The notes under the pieces are model-generated. The model saw only the letters and a list, made by a program, of their open reading frames with translations, was not told where the DNA came from and ran no database searches. Positions 37,551 through 49,295 of a DNA stretch of 64,000 bases are shown piece after piece; position 1 is the first letter of the stretch, and every line of letters begins with the position of its first letter. A program made the position numbers and the translations under genes. Where the stretch lies: the NCBI GenBank assembly GCA_016710365.1, contig JADJVW010000021.1, positions 1 through 64,000 of the forward strand, read 5' to 3'. The stretch is from Candidatus Caldilinea saccharophila (GTDB lineage Bacteria > Chloroflexota > Anaerolineae > Caldilineales > Caldilineaceae).

Positions 37551-38231
37551 ATACTACAGCGGATGCAGACACTACAGCGGATGCAGACACTACAGCGGAT
37601 GCAGGGAAACAGCGGGACTAGACTTCAGCCTTACGTGCCGGGGACGGGCCGGAAGCCCCCCGGGGGGGGGGCGCAGCCCGTCCCCGGCACCACCCTGCAG
37701 GCGCCTTCGACGCACCAAATCCGTTGTTTTCGAATCCGTTGTTGTGCACCTCTGACCCACTACAGCGGATGGGAAACAACGGATTTGCCTCGTCGTCGAC
37801 CATGCAGCGCCAATCGGCCACGGATTTGGCGGACTAGACTTCAGCCTTACGTGCCGGGGACGGGCTGCAAGCCGCCTGGTTGAGCGAAATCTTGGCAGCC
37901 CGTCCCCGGCACGCACCCACCTGCGAGTGGGCGCCCCCCCCCCGCGACGCACCAAATCCGTTGTTTCCTCGAATCCGTTGTTGTGCACCTCTGACCCACT
38001 ACAGCGGATGCAGGGAAACAACGGATTTGCTCTCGTCGTCGATCATGCAGCCGGGCCAATCGGCCACGGATTTGGCGGACTAGACTTCAGCCTTACGTGC
38101 CGGGGACGGGCTGCAAGCCGCCTGGTTGAGCGAAATCTTGGCAGCCCGTCCCCGGCACGCACCCACCTACGAGTGGACGCCCCCCACAAGCGCACCCAAT
38201 CCGTTGTTTCCTCGAATCCGTTGTTGTACTC
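37551..38231. repeat. Tandem array of ~240-bp repeat units between the two CHAT genes
   Basis: This 680-bp stretch has no credible gene. It begins with three 18-bp units containing ACTACAGCGGATGCAG (37554-37605). Then come about 2.6 copies of a ~240-bp unit: AAATCCGTTGTTT…TCGAATCCGTTGTTGTGCAC, ACTACAGCGGATG, AACAACGGATTTG, CAATCGGCCACGGATTTGG, and a GC-rich palindrome. The palindromes (37632-37691, 37848-37914, 38093-38159) have GTGCCGGGGACGGGC arms. The last two units are almost identical, indicating recent duplication. G/C runs of up to ten bases are frequent and may be misread. Confidence 0.8.
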
Positions 38232-41200
38232 TTACACCCCCGTGTAGGTGAAGGCCGCCCACCAGATCGGATGGGCAAAGGTGCGCTCTTCTCCGCTGCC
38301 CCGTTTGAAGACTTCTTCGAAGAAGGGCGCGGCGACTGCGGCGGACATCTTCTCGCCCGCGGGCAAAAAGTCGCGGCCAAAGTGCTCTGCCTTCTCGACA
38401 TTGCTTGTGTCGCGCACCCAGCGCTGCGCGGCGCAGAGCGCGGCGGGCGGCGCCAGCCCCTCTTTACGCCACAGCTCGTAGAAGCGCACCATGAGCATGG
38501 CCGTGCTGATGTCGTAGACCGACCAGAGCGACGCGCGGCCACGCCGGCAAAGCCGGCCTGCATCAGCGCGGCAGGCAGCGCCACCGACTCGTCGGGCAGT
38601 TGCGTGCCGACGATGCCCGTCTCGCACGCCGAGAGGGTGATGAGCCGTGCGCCGGGCAGCCGCTGGTCGAGCAGTTCGCCCACGGTGAGCAGTTCGTTGT
38701 TGGCCAGCAGCAGCCCGCTTTGCAGCGCGTCCTGCCAGTTGGTGCCGCCGTGACAGGAGAAGTGCGCCACCTGCGCACCGGGCAACGCGGCCAGCGTCGC
38801 GGCGCGCGTCGCCGTGCTGTGACGCAACATCTGCGGCGGCGGCCCGGCAAAGAGTTCGGCGATCGCCGCCACCTCCGCGGCCGAATTGGGTAGATCGCCG
38901 GCCGCGACCGGCTGCGGCTCGTCCACCGCCAGCAGCGCGCCCGCGCCTGCCTGCGCCGCCACCCCCTGTGCATGGCGCAGTGCAGTCGCCGACGGCGCAT
39001 AGGCCACGGCAAAACAGTCCAGCACGTAGGTGCGGCCTGTGGCCGCACAGCCCGCCACACCCGCCGGTCGCGCGGCAGGATCCTCCGTCCACGCCGCGTG
39101 CAGCGGCAGCAGCGCCAGCAGCCCGCTCGGAATCAGCGTCACCATGCTCTCCGCCGGCACACCATACCGCGCCAGCGCCGCCACTACCGGCCCCAGTGCG
39201 GCGTCCCACGCCTGGCGCAGCGTCGTCTCCATCACATCATACCAATGCGTTTTGGCCGCGGGCGTGCGTTCATTCAGCCAGGCCTGATACGCGCCGAGCC
39301 AGCCGCCCAGCGCCGGGTCATCGGCCGGCCCCATCAGCCATGCGCGCAGTTGCGCCTCGGTCAGGCCGTCCAGCCAGACGGCCTCGACCGCACCGGCCGA
39401 GAAACCGAGTTTTTCAGAAAAACTCGGTTTCTGCTCTTGGTCCGCGGCCCCGCCCGGCACGATCAGCGCCAGCCCGCCCGCTTCGCTCGCCAGCAGGTAG
39501 ACGAGCGGGCCATCCTGCGCGGCGGATTGAATCTGCGCAAAAGTGGGGTCGGCCAAAAAATCGGTAAAACCCTCGGCAGTGCGGATCGTCTCGATCACGG
39601 CGTCAAATTCACGGTCCGCCGCCTCGATGGCAGCCAAGCGATTGCCGGCAACAATGACGTCGGGCGCTTCAAGATGGCGGCGTTCGGCCAGGGCGCGGTC
39701 ATAGGCCACCTTGAGCGCGGCGGGCAGGCTGTCCAGGTCGCGACGGTTGAGTTGCAGCGCCTCGCCCAGCAGTAGGGCGCGCCCCAGTTCCAGCGTATGG
39801 GCGGCGCGGGCGGGGCTGCCGCCGGCGCGGGCAATGGCATAGGCCGCGGCCGGCGCCATTTCCTGCATGTCGGCCAGGTAGCTCTCCTTGTCGGTGCGGC
39901 GCAGTTGGCGGCGCTGGAGCGCGCGGCCGGCGGCAAGCCCCTGGCTGTACGCCTCTTCCACCTCCGGCCAACTGGCGCGGCGCAAGGCCCAACGCCCCCA
40001 GTTGCGCGACGCGTTGAGCGTCTCCTGCGGCGCCACGATCGCGCCCAGCCCGCAGGCATGGCGATAGCGCCGGATCGCCTCTTCCAGGTCTTCCATGCGA
40101 CCCGTCCGCCCAAAGCGCGTGCTCAGCCCGTTGCCCAGGTTGTTCAGGCGAGAGGGCAAATCCGGCGACCCCGCCGGCGTCGCCGCCACCGCTGCTTGGT
40201 AGACTTTGATCGCCTCTTCCAGGTCTTCCAGGCGACCCGTCCGCCCAAAGCGCGTGCGCAGCCCGGCGCCCAGGTTGTTCAGGTATCCGGGCAAATCCGG
40301 CGACCCCGCCGGCGTCGCCGCCACCGCTGCTTGGGAGACTTTGATCGCCTCTTCCAGCTCTTCCAGGCGACCCGTCCGCCCAAAGCGCGTGCGCAGCCCG
40401 GCGCCCAGGTTGTTCAGGTATCCGGGCAAATCCGGCGACCCCGCCGGCGTCGCCGCCACCGCTGCTTGGTAGACTTTGATCGCCTCTTCCAGCTCTTCCA
40501 GGCGACCCGTCCGCCCAAAGCGCGTGCTCAGCCCGGTGCCCAGGTTGTTCAGGCGAGAGGGCAAATCCGGCGACCCCGCCGGCGTCGCCGCCACCGCTGC
40601 TTGGAAGACTTTGATCGCCTCTTCCAGCTCTTCCAGGCGACCCGTCCGCCCAAAGGCGCTCAGCCGCCCAGGTTGTTCAGGCGGGGCACCGGCGACCCGG
40701 CGTCGCCGCCACCGCTCTTGAGACTTGACGCCTCTCCTCTTCCAGCCCCCCCCCGCCAGCCCGTGCCCAGGTGTTGAGGACCCACAAACGTAACGCGGTT
40801 GAGGTCGTCCAGCGCCGCAGCGACGGCGTAGAAAACGCCGCCGGCATTGTTGAACGGGGCAAGGCGGAAGCGGGGGGCGGCAGCTCAACCTGGGCGCGTC
40901 GAGGATGCGCGCCCATGCCGCTGCGGCGTCAAGCGGTCAGGTCGCCGATGCGCTGGTAGCGCTGCTCGCCTGCTTGCGCGGCGCGCAGGTCGCCTGCAAA
41001 TTCGGGCGGCACAGAGGACCCGGACTGTTCAGCCATGGCCTGCGCCAGCCTGGCGCGCAGGGCCGGGCGGCTGGCCAGCGCCGCGTCCAGGTCTTCCTGG
41101 CTGTGAATCTCCACCCCTTCCGCGGCCAGCGCGGCCAGCACCTCGCGCAGCGCGGGCGGCATCTGCGGTTGCGCTGCCCGCATCTGCGCCAGGAATGCCT

Positions 41201-42203
41201 CGGGCGCCAGGCCCTGGCGTGCGGCGGCGGCCAGGCCATCGGCGCCCAGCATCTGCTCGGCAAAGGCGCGGGCAATGCCAGCGTCGCGGCAGCGGCGCAG
41301 CAGATCGCGGTGGGTGGTGAGCAACTGCATGGCGTCGGGGTTGGCGGCGTTTTCATCCAGCGCCGCGGCAAAGAGCGCGTCGGCTTCGTCACTGAGCAGC
41401 TCCGGGTATGCTTCGACGAGGCGCTGCGATTCGTCCCAGGTCTCGGCATCAAGGAAGCGGTTGAGGAGGTCGGGCAGGGAGGTGGATTTATCGTCGGGAA
41501 CCTTCCAGGAAGCTGCGGAGCTTCCTGGAAGGTCGGAGGCCGGCGCTACTTCGCGCAGCGCAGCCTCCAGCCGGGACTGCAGGTCGGGTCGCGCGGCCAG
41601 CGCCTGCTCCAGCGCCTCCGGCGAGTCAATCGCCACCCCTTCCGCGGCCAATCTCTCGGCAATCGACCTCAACGCCGCGGCCAACGCCGCCGGCAACTCC
41701 TCCTCTTCCCCCGTCTCCTCCTCGCTTTTGTCCCCCCATCTCTTCTCCCTCCGCGTCTCCGCGCCCCTGCGTCAAAGCACTTTGCAGCTCGCGCAGCGTC
41801 GCCACGGGGTCGTCGCTGAGCGCGGCGGGCAGCAACGCGCGCGGCGCCGTGGCGACCTGCGCCAGCCACGCATCCTGCCAGACGTCGCCCAGCCGTCGCG
41901 CCAGCGTGGAGAGCAAGCCCGCGGCTTGCTGCTGATCCTGCTCGGCGCTCGTCTGCTGCGCGGGCGAGAAGATCAGCGGCGGCTGGCCGGTGGCGGGGTC
42001 GTGATTGGGCTGGTAGATCAGCAGCGGCGCGTCAAGCATCCCCTGCGCCGCACGTGGGGCATGTCACCGCGTGCAGGTCGCCGGCGGGCGCGGGCGAGCA
42101 GGTCAGGCCGCTCGCCCGCATCGACAATCAGCCAAATTTCGGCGGCAAAGGCGCGGCCGCACTGCGGGCAGGTGAGCTCGGCGGTCTGAGCGGTGGAGTG
42201 CAT
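38232..42203 (-). CDS. CpXC-TPR-CHAT protein, one large gene with several frame breaks
   Basis: The minus-strand pieces make one protein of about 1320 residues. The start (MHSTAQTAELTCPQCGRAFA, then TCPTCG in another frame) is a CpXC zinc-binding domain, with AGGAG before the ATG. Next is LDAPLLIYQPNHDP and FSPAQQTSAEQDQQQAAGLL, a helical region (EALEQALAARPDLQSRLEAAL; LLNRFLDAETWDESQRLVEA), then four to five 45-residue TPR-like repeats. The C-terminal CHAT domain has VTLIPSGLLALLPLHAAW, the His in VAHFSCHGGTNW and the Cys in ITLSACETGIVG, ending in AHPIWWAAFTYTGV. Frames change near 42095, 42045, 41710, 40925, 40650-40800 and 38540. TPR-CHAT proteins are caspase-like proteases, some activated by defence systems; the trigger here is unknown. 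Confidence 0.8.
39400..39432. repeat. 33-bp palindrome inside the CHAT coding region (16-1-16)
   Basis: AGAAACCGAGTTTTTC, one A, then its exact reverse complement. Same design as the intergenic copy at 13214-13246. Because 33 is a multiple of three, it is read through in frame and encodes the stretch KPSFSEKLGFS in the linker before the CHAT domain. Confidence 0.85.
40073..40747 (-). repeat. Tandem 135-bp repeats encoding TPR-like units
   Basis: Units begin at about 40073, 40208, 40343, 40478 and 40613, exactly 135 bp apart. Each encodes 45 residues of the type FGRTGRLEELEEAIKVYQ, AAVAATPAGSPDLP, NNLGxGLxTR. Units two to four are nearly identical. A sixth, heavily damaged unit follows from about 40650 to 40790 with many missing bases. 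Confidence 0.9.
41500..41533. repeat. 34-bp palindrome inside the CpXC-TPR-CHAT gene
   Basis: ACCTTCCAGGAAGCT, GCGG, then the exact reverse complement AGCTTCCTGGAAGGT. It is coding and gives LPGSSAASWKV between two helical segments. Confidence 0.85.
41732..41777. repeat. TTTGACGC-family element inside the CpXC-TPR-CHAT gene
   Basis: On the minus strand it reads CTTTGACGCAGGGGCGCGGAG, then ACGCGGAGGGAGAAGAGATG, matching the family at 31693-31734 and 49165-49208. The reading frame is lost within ~30 nt downstream. Confidence 0.7.
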
Positions 42204-42299
42204 AGGAACTCCTGGTGGGGTAGGCGCTGTCTGCGGGCAACGCCGGCGGTGGGATCGGTTGGGTTGATTATCGCACAGGGGAAGAGGGAAGAATAAATC

Positions 42300-42379
42300 A
42301 CACGCAGATGACGCGGATCGGGCGGATCGTCGCGGATTTTATCCGTAGCAATCCGCTCGATCCGCGTCATCCGCGTGCC
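42300..42379. repeat. Palindrome of the GATGACGCGGAT family at the korC 3' end
   Basis: Left CACGCAGATGACGCGGATCG and right ATCCGCGTCATCCGCGTG flank a shared CGGATTTTATCCG core. Sister elements lie at 56919-57012 and, with GGATTAGAC-type variants, at 45071-45160, 47557-47648 and 55504-55588. Confidence 0.85.
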
Positions 42380-42936
42380 ATAGTCTGCGCCTCCGCCAGC
42401 GTCTTTCCATACGCGGCGCCGGCATGAAGCGCAACGATGTTGGGGCGCAGCAGGGCCGCGTGGCGCACGGGCAGGTGCGCGTGCAGCGCCTGCTCCACCG
42501 CGGCGAGGTCGACAAGCGGGCAGAGCGTCAGCAGCGCGCCGAGCATGGCGACATTGACCAGCCGCTGGCTGCCGCAACGCGTGGCGATGTCGTGCGCGGG
42601 GATGGCGACGCCGGTGATGTCTGTCCGCCGCAGGTCGCGCCGCACCAGCGTGCTGTCGTAGATCAAGCGGCCCTCGGCTTTGAGCAGCGGCTCGTACTTA
42701 TCGACCGAGGGCAAGTTCATGGCAACGACGCAGTCGGAGTTGCGCACCAGCGGCGACCCGACCGGCTCATCGCCGATCACCACCGTACAGTGCGCGGTGC
42801 CCCCGCGCATCTCCGGCCCATAGGAGGGAATCCACGTCACCTCCTTGCCGCTCTCCATCGCGGCATAGGCCAGCAACTGCCCGGCAAACAACGCGCCCTG
42901 CCCGCCAAAGCCGGAAATGATGATCGATGTTTCCAT
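42367..42936 (-). CDS. korC: 2-oxoacid:ferredoxin oxidoreductase, gamma subunit
   Basis: A 189-residue gamma subunit. SIIISGFGGQGALFAGQLLAYA and WIPSYGPEMRGGTAHCTVVIG are characteristic; the C-terminal half has the AMLGALLTLCPL block. With the alpha, beta and ferredoxin subunits upstream it forms an enzyme that oxidises a 2-oxoacid to an acyl-CoA and reduces ferredoxin. The final residues ARG and the TGA stop lie inside the 42300-42379 palindrome. A second palindromic block separates it from the beta gene, so subunit ratios may be tuned between them. Confidence 0.9.
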   Translation of the reverse strand: METSIIISGFGGQGALFAGQLLAYAAMESGKEVTWIPSYGPEMRGGTAHCTVVIGDEPVGSPLVRNSDCVVAMNLPSVDKYEPLLKAEGRLIYDSTLVRRDLRRTDITGVAIPAHDIATRCGSQRLVNVAMLGALLTLCPLVDLAAVEQALHAHLPVRHAALLRPNIVALHAGAAYGKTLAEAQTMARG

Positions 42937-42952
42937 TGGTTTGCTCCTTTGA

Positions 42953-43072
42953 AGGAGATTAAGAGATTGAGATTAAGAGATTGGAGATTGGAGATTGGAG
43001 ATTAAGAGCATTCTGGTTGCTGAGCATGCTTTTCCAATCTCCAATCTCTTAATCTCTTAATCTCTACTCTCC
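42953..43072. repeat. GAGATTGGAGATT palindrome between korB and korC
   Basis: The left half has repeated GGAGATTGGAGATT units, the right half the complement (CCAATCTCCAATCTCTTAATC twice over), with ATTCTGGTTGCTGAGCATGC between. The korB stop codon (TAG, 43064-43066) lies inside it. The same unit is inserted in the CHAT gene at about 37190-37240. Confidence 0.85.
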
Positions 43073-43859
43073 CAATCCCTCACTCACCTTAAAATCCCCC
43101 ACCGGATACTCCGGCAGCATCTGGCTGCGGATGTACTCCAGCGCGTCGACAGGCTCGACATGCCAGTTGGTCGGGCAGGCCGCCAGAATCTCGACGATGC
43201 TCAGCCCCAGCCCTTGCTGCTGCGCGGCAAAGGCCAGGCGGATCGCCTTCTTCGTTTTGCGCGTTTCCGCCACCGAGTGCATGGAGCGGCGCACGGCATA
43301 GGCCACGCCGGGCATTGTCGCCAGCATCTCGGTGAGGTGGAGCGGGTAGCCCTGCGTCAGCGGGTCGCGGCCGGCCGGGGAGGAGGTGGTCTTCATGCCG
43401 GCCAGCGTGGTCGGCGCCATCTGCCCACCGGTCATGCCGTAGACCGCGTTGTTGACAAAGATCACGGTGATGCGCTCGCCGCGCAGCGCGGCGTGCAGAA
43501 TCTCGTTGCCGCCGATGCTGGCCAGGTCGCCGTCGCCCTGGTAGGTGAAGACGATGTGGTCGGGCAGCACGCGCTTGATGCCGGTCGCCATCGCCGGCGC
43601 GCGGCCGTGCGCGGCCTCACAACTGTCCAGGTTGAAATACTTGTAGGCGAAGACCGCGCAGCCCACCGGCGCCACGCCGATCGTACTGGCGCGAATGCCC
43701 AGTTCGTCGATCACCTCCGCGATCAGGCGATGGATGACGCCGTGCGAGCAGCCGGGACAGTAGTGCGTCGCCAAATCGGTCAGCGTCCGGTCGCCGATAG
43801 ACGACCTCCATCTGGTCAGGATCCGTGGCCGGAGTTTCGTGTTCAAGCAGTATGTTCAT
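43064..43859 (-). CDS. korB: 2-oxoacid:ferredoxin oxidoreductase, beta subunit (one frame break)
   Basis: The thiamine-diphosphate-binding beta subunit, about 265 residues. THYCPGCSHGVIHRLIAEVI, PVGCAVFAYKYFNLDS, the TPP motif FTYQGDGDLASIGG and VNNAVYGMTGGQMAP are all present. The ATG at 43859 (MNILLEHETPATDPDQMEVV) with AGGGAG upstream is the family-like start; the frame then changes near 43790 before RTLTDLATHYCPGC. An ATG at 43846 opens the second frame but gives an unusual N-terminus. It lies 31 nt after the alpha subunit gene. Confidence 0.88.
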
Positions 43860-43890
43860 GATGACAAACTCCCTGGATTTTCATCACCCA

Positions 43891-44982
<1,092 letters not shown>

Positions 44983-45070
44983 GTCCACCTCGCTTATCTC
45001 GCTAGAACAGGTGACGCGCATGGGCGGATTTGCGCGGCGAAGTCTGGTAACTGTTCGGCCTGGTTTTATA

Positions 45071-45160
45071 GGCCACGGATTAGACAAATTCGACGGAAAA
45101 ATCCGGATAATTTTCGGATAAAATCCGTGGAAATCCGTCTCATCCGTGGTCTATTTTTGC
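45071..45160. repeat. CCACGGATTAGAC-family palindrome upstream of korA
   Basis: Left GGCCACGGATTAGACAAATT and right AATCCGTCTCATCCGTGGTC, around AAATCCGGATAATTTTCGG. A second half-copy (AATCCGCTTGATCCG, 45192-45225) follows. It separates the ferredoxin gene from korA by about 240 nt of otherwise non-coding sequence. Confidence 0.8.
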
Positions 45161-45224
45161 GAGGACTGACCAGTTGCAAAACCTGTGGAAATCCGCTTGA
45201 TCCGTTGAATCCGTGGTCGCTTGT

Positions 45225-45458
45225 TTATGCTGCGCGGCGCACCGGCTGCCGGTAGACGGTGAAGACCACGTCGGGGCAGACGACCGCGCAGACGCCGCAC
45301 CCGGTGCAGGCATGGGCGCGCTCGTCGAGTTGAACCGGCCGGTAGCCGCGTGCGTTGAACTCTTCCGTGAAGGCAAGCACGTGCTGAGGACAGGCCTGGA
45401 TGCACAGCCCACAGCCCTTACAACGATCAGTTTGAATGGTGACAGTCCCTTTGGCCAT
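45225..45458 (-). CDS. korD: 4Fe-4S ferredoxin subunit of the 2-oxoacid oxidoreductase
   Basis: A 77-residue di-cluster ferredoxin with CKGCGLCIQACP and CTGCGVCAVVCPD, each a C-x2-C-x2-C-x3-CP cluster site. GGAG lies 7 nt before the ATG. First gene of the operon. TATAAT on the minus strand at 45593-45588 may be its -10 box, though no clear -35 is present. The gap up to ilvD (45459-45783) shows no gene. Confidence 0.9.
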   Translation of the reverse strand: MAKGTVTIQTDRCKGCGLCIQACPQHVLAFTEEFNARGYRPVQLDERAHACTGCGVCAVVCPDVVFTVYRQPVRRAA

Positions 45459-45672
45459 GAATGCTCTCCTTTGAGCGACTCATCGGCTACTGTGCAGCGG
45501 GCGAGGTTGAACAGGCCCTTTGCAGAAATGCCGTGCTGCGCATCATCTTTGATGCACCAGCGTTTCTAAACTACCCAATGGGGGGAAATTATACGTTTAG
45601 CATACTCACCCACAGCGTTGGGGGACAGGGGCAAATGTCACGATTGGAAAGGGACAGAGGCAAAATAGCTTT

Positions 45673-45749
45673 CTCACACGGAGACACAGAGAACACAAAG
45701 GAAATGCCTTTCTTCGTCTTTCTTTGTGTTCTTTGTGTCTCCGTGTGAG
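45673..45749. repeat. Near-perfect long palindrome downstream of ilvD
   Basis: Arms of 28 nt (CTCACACGGAGACACAGAG and on to CACAAAG) pair with one mismatch (45673-45700 with 45722-45749). It lies 35 nt after the ilvD stop and would act as a strong terminator-like hairpin. Confidence 0.85.
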
Positions 45750-45783
45750 ACAAAGACCGTAGATAAAGGTTGCGTGGTAGTCG

Positions 45784-47475
<1,692 letters not shown>

Positions 47476-47556
47476 TGTTAATTCCTCCGCAGCGTATCAA
47501 AATTAAAAAGTGAGTATCTATGCATCTTACTTGATCATTTCCGTTTTGCCGACAAT

Positions 47557-47730
47557 AGGCCACGGATGATACGGCTTAGGCGGATGCTCACGGATTTCAT
47601 CCGCAGATCATCTGTTTTGTCCGTCTAATCCGCTTAATCCGCGATCTATGGGAAACCGGGCTAAACGGTTACGAGTATTTTATAAGCCGTTCTCTGCGTT
47701 TTCTCTGCCTCTCCGCGCCTTCGCGTCAAA
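47557..47730. repeat. Two dispersed palindromic elements upstream of ilvD
   Basis: 47557-47648 is a CCACGGAT-family palindrome (AATAGGCCACGGATGATACG … AATCCGCGATCTATGG). 47690-47730 is an inverted TTTGACGC-family element that covers the stop codon of the oxidoreductase gene (TGA of CTTTGACGCG). Confidence 0.75.
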
Positions 47731-49039
47731 GTGGCAGGCGGAACAGTTCGTCGATCTGCACCAGCCGCCCGGTGCGCATGGCTTCGTTGGCGGCGATGCC
47801 GACCAGCACGGACGCGGCGCCGTCGATGTGCGAGGCCGCGCGGCCAAAGGGATCGGGCGGTGGGTCGGGCAGGAAGATCTGCGCCAGCATGACGGGGTCG
47901 GCGCCGCCGTGCCCGCCGTCGCCCGCCGGCACATCGACCTCATAGGGCTGGCCGAACATCGGGAAGACGCGAATCCGCGCCTGCTTGAAGGGACCTTTGC
48001 TCGCGGCGGCGTCCTTCGCCTCACCCTCGCCGAGCAGGTGCGTGATGCTTTCTTCGATGTCCATCTCAACGCGCCCCTTGTCGCCGGTGATGGCGACGCG
48101 CAGCCCTTCCCACGGCGACTAGGCCACCAGGCAGTAGGAGAGCAGCGCGCCGTTGGCGTAGCGCGCGGTGACGGTCATCGTGTCTTCGATGGTGATCGGC
48201 TCGCCAAAGACATTTCGGTCGCGCAGATAGCCGGTCTCCGCCTCAGCGTCCAAATAAAGCCCCTTGAGCGCGTCCTGGCTGGTGAGCGAGAGGGCAAAGG
48301 GATCCTGGGCCGCGGCCGGCTCGTTGGTGTAACGGTGATAAGCGTACTCCTCGCCGCGCGCCGCGGCGTTCTCCTTGCCGTAAAAACTCAACGACCCCAG
48401 CGCAAAGACGCTGCGCGGGTAGCTGCCAATCCACCAGTTGACGAGGTCGAAGTGATGCGTGGCCTTATGCACCAGCAGCCCGCCGCTGTTCGCCTTCTCA
48501 CGATGCCAGCGACGGAAGTAATCAGCGCCGTGGCTGGTATCGAGCAGCCAGGAGAAGTCCACCAGCAGCGGCCGGCCCACGACGCCGGCCATGATCAACT
48601 CGCGCAGGCGCGTGTAGGCCGGCGCATAACGGTAGTTGAAGGTCACGCGCAGGCTGCGCCCTGTGGCGTCGATGGCGGCAAAGATTGCACGCAGCTTGGC
48701 CAGATCCGTGGTCATCGGCTTCTCGGTGATGACGTCACAGCCCAGCGTCATGGCGCGCGTGATGTAGTCGTGATGCGTGCTGTCCATCGTGGCGACAATT
48801 ACGGTGTCGGGGCGCGTCTCCTGGATCATGCGCTCGAACGCGTCGGCTGGATAGGTTGGCAGCGGCGCCAGGTCGAGTCGTGCCGCCAATTGGGTGTTGT
48901 ACCAGGCCATGCGCGTCTGGCTGAGATCGCACAGCGCGACCAGTTCCCCCACCGCGGCGTACGTGGTGGTGAGCGCCTCGATATACAATCCGGCGCGGCC
49001 ACCGGTTCCGACAATGGCGTAGCGTTTACGTTGGTTCAT
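47726..49039 (-). pseudogene. Gfo/Idh/MocA-type oxidoreductase with in-frame TAG
   Basis: An NAD(P)-dependent sugar-type oxidoreductase. The Rossmann motif is YAIVGTGGRAG, and TEKPMTTDLAKLRA carries the conserved EKP. The C-terminal domain includes DTSHGADYFRRWHREKANSGGL and VHKATHHFDLVNWW. A TAG at 48119-48121 interrupts the frame; the same frame continues as SPWEGLRVAITGDKGRVEMD and ends normally. Relatives read AYSPWEG here, so one base change from a Tyr codon is enough. As written, the first 306 residues would be made alone, lacking the end of the substrate domain. Sequencing error is possible. Confidence 0.85.
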
Positions 49040-49164
49040 AACGACCCTATAGAATTCGGTTTGACGAAGTTGCAGACAAAACGCATACTACCTGCCGATC
49101 AAGCTTTTTGCAACAGCGTCGACGAGCGGGACACGTTACCTTCGGGCTGACTAACTTGGAATCG

Positions 49165-49208
49165 CTTTGACGCGGAGTCGCAGAGATACAGAGGTTCGCA
49201 GAGAAAAG
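49165..49208. repeat. TTTGACGCGGAG-family element (copy)
   Basis: Reads CTTTGACGCGGAGTCGCAGAG, then ATACAGAGGTTCGCAGAG. It matches 31693-31734 except for a few bases. Located between the oxidoreductase and the PLP decarboxylase. Confidence 0.8.
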
Positions 49209-49295
49209 CGGTTTTCATTGCTGTTCGTATGACGGGCGCAAAGCGCCAGTGCAACCCGCAGCGACATGGACGCCGGTATGTAGCGCATTCACCTA

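Noticed and set aside
37551..38231. Repeats as replication-origin iterons
   Set aside because: No dnaA, rep or DnaA-box pattern is nearby, and the units are composite palindromes of the dispersed families.
40073..40790. Regular 135-bp repeats as a CRISPR array
   Set aside because: They are contiguous, in frame and encode 45-residue TPR-like units; there are no unique spacers.
48119..48121. TAG as a pyrrolysine codon
   Set aside because: The gene is a sugar-type oxidoreductase, the expected residue is Tyr, and no pyl genes are seen.
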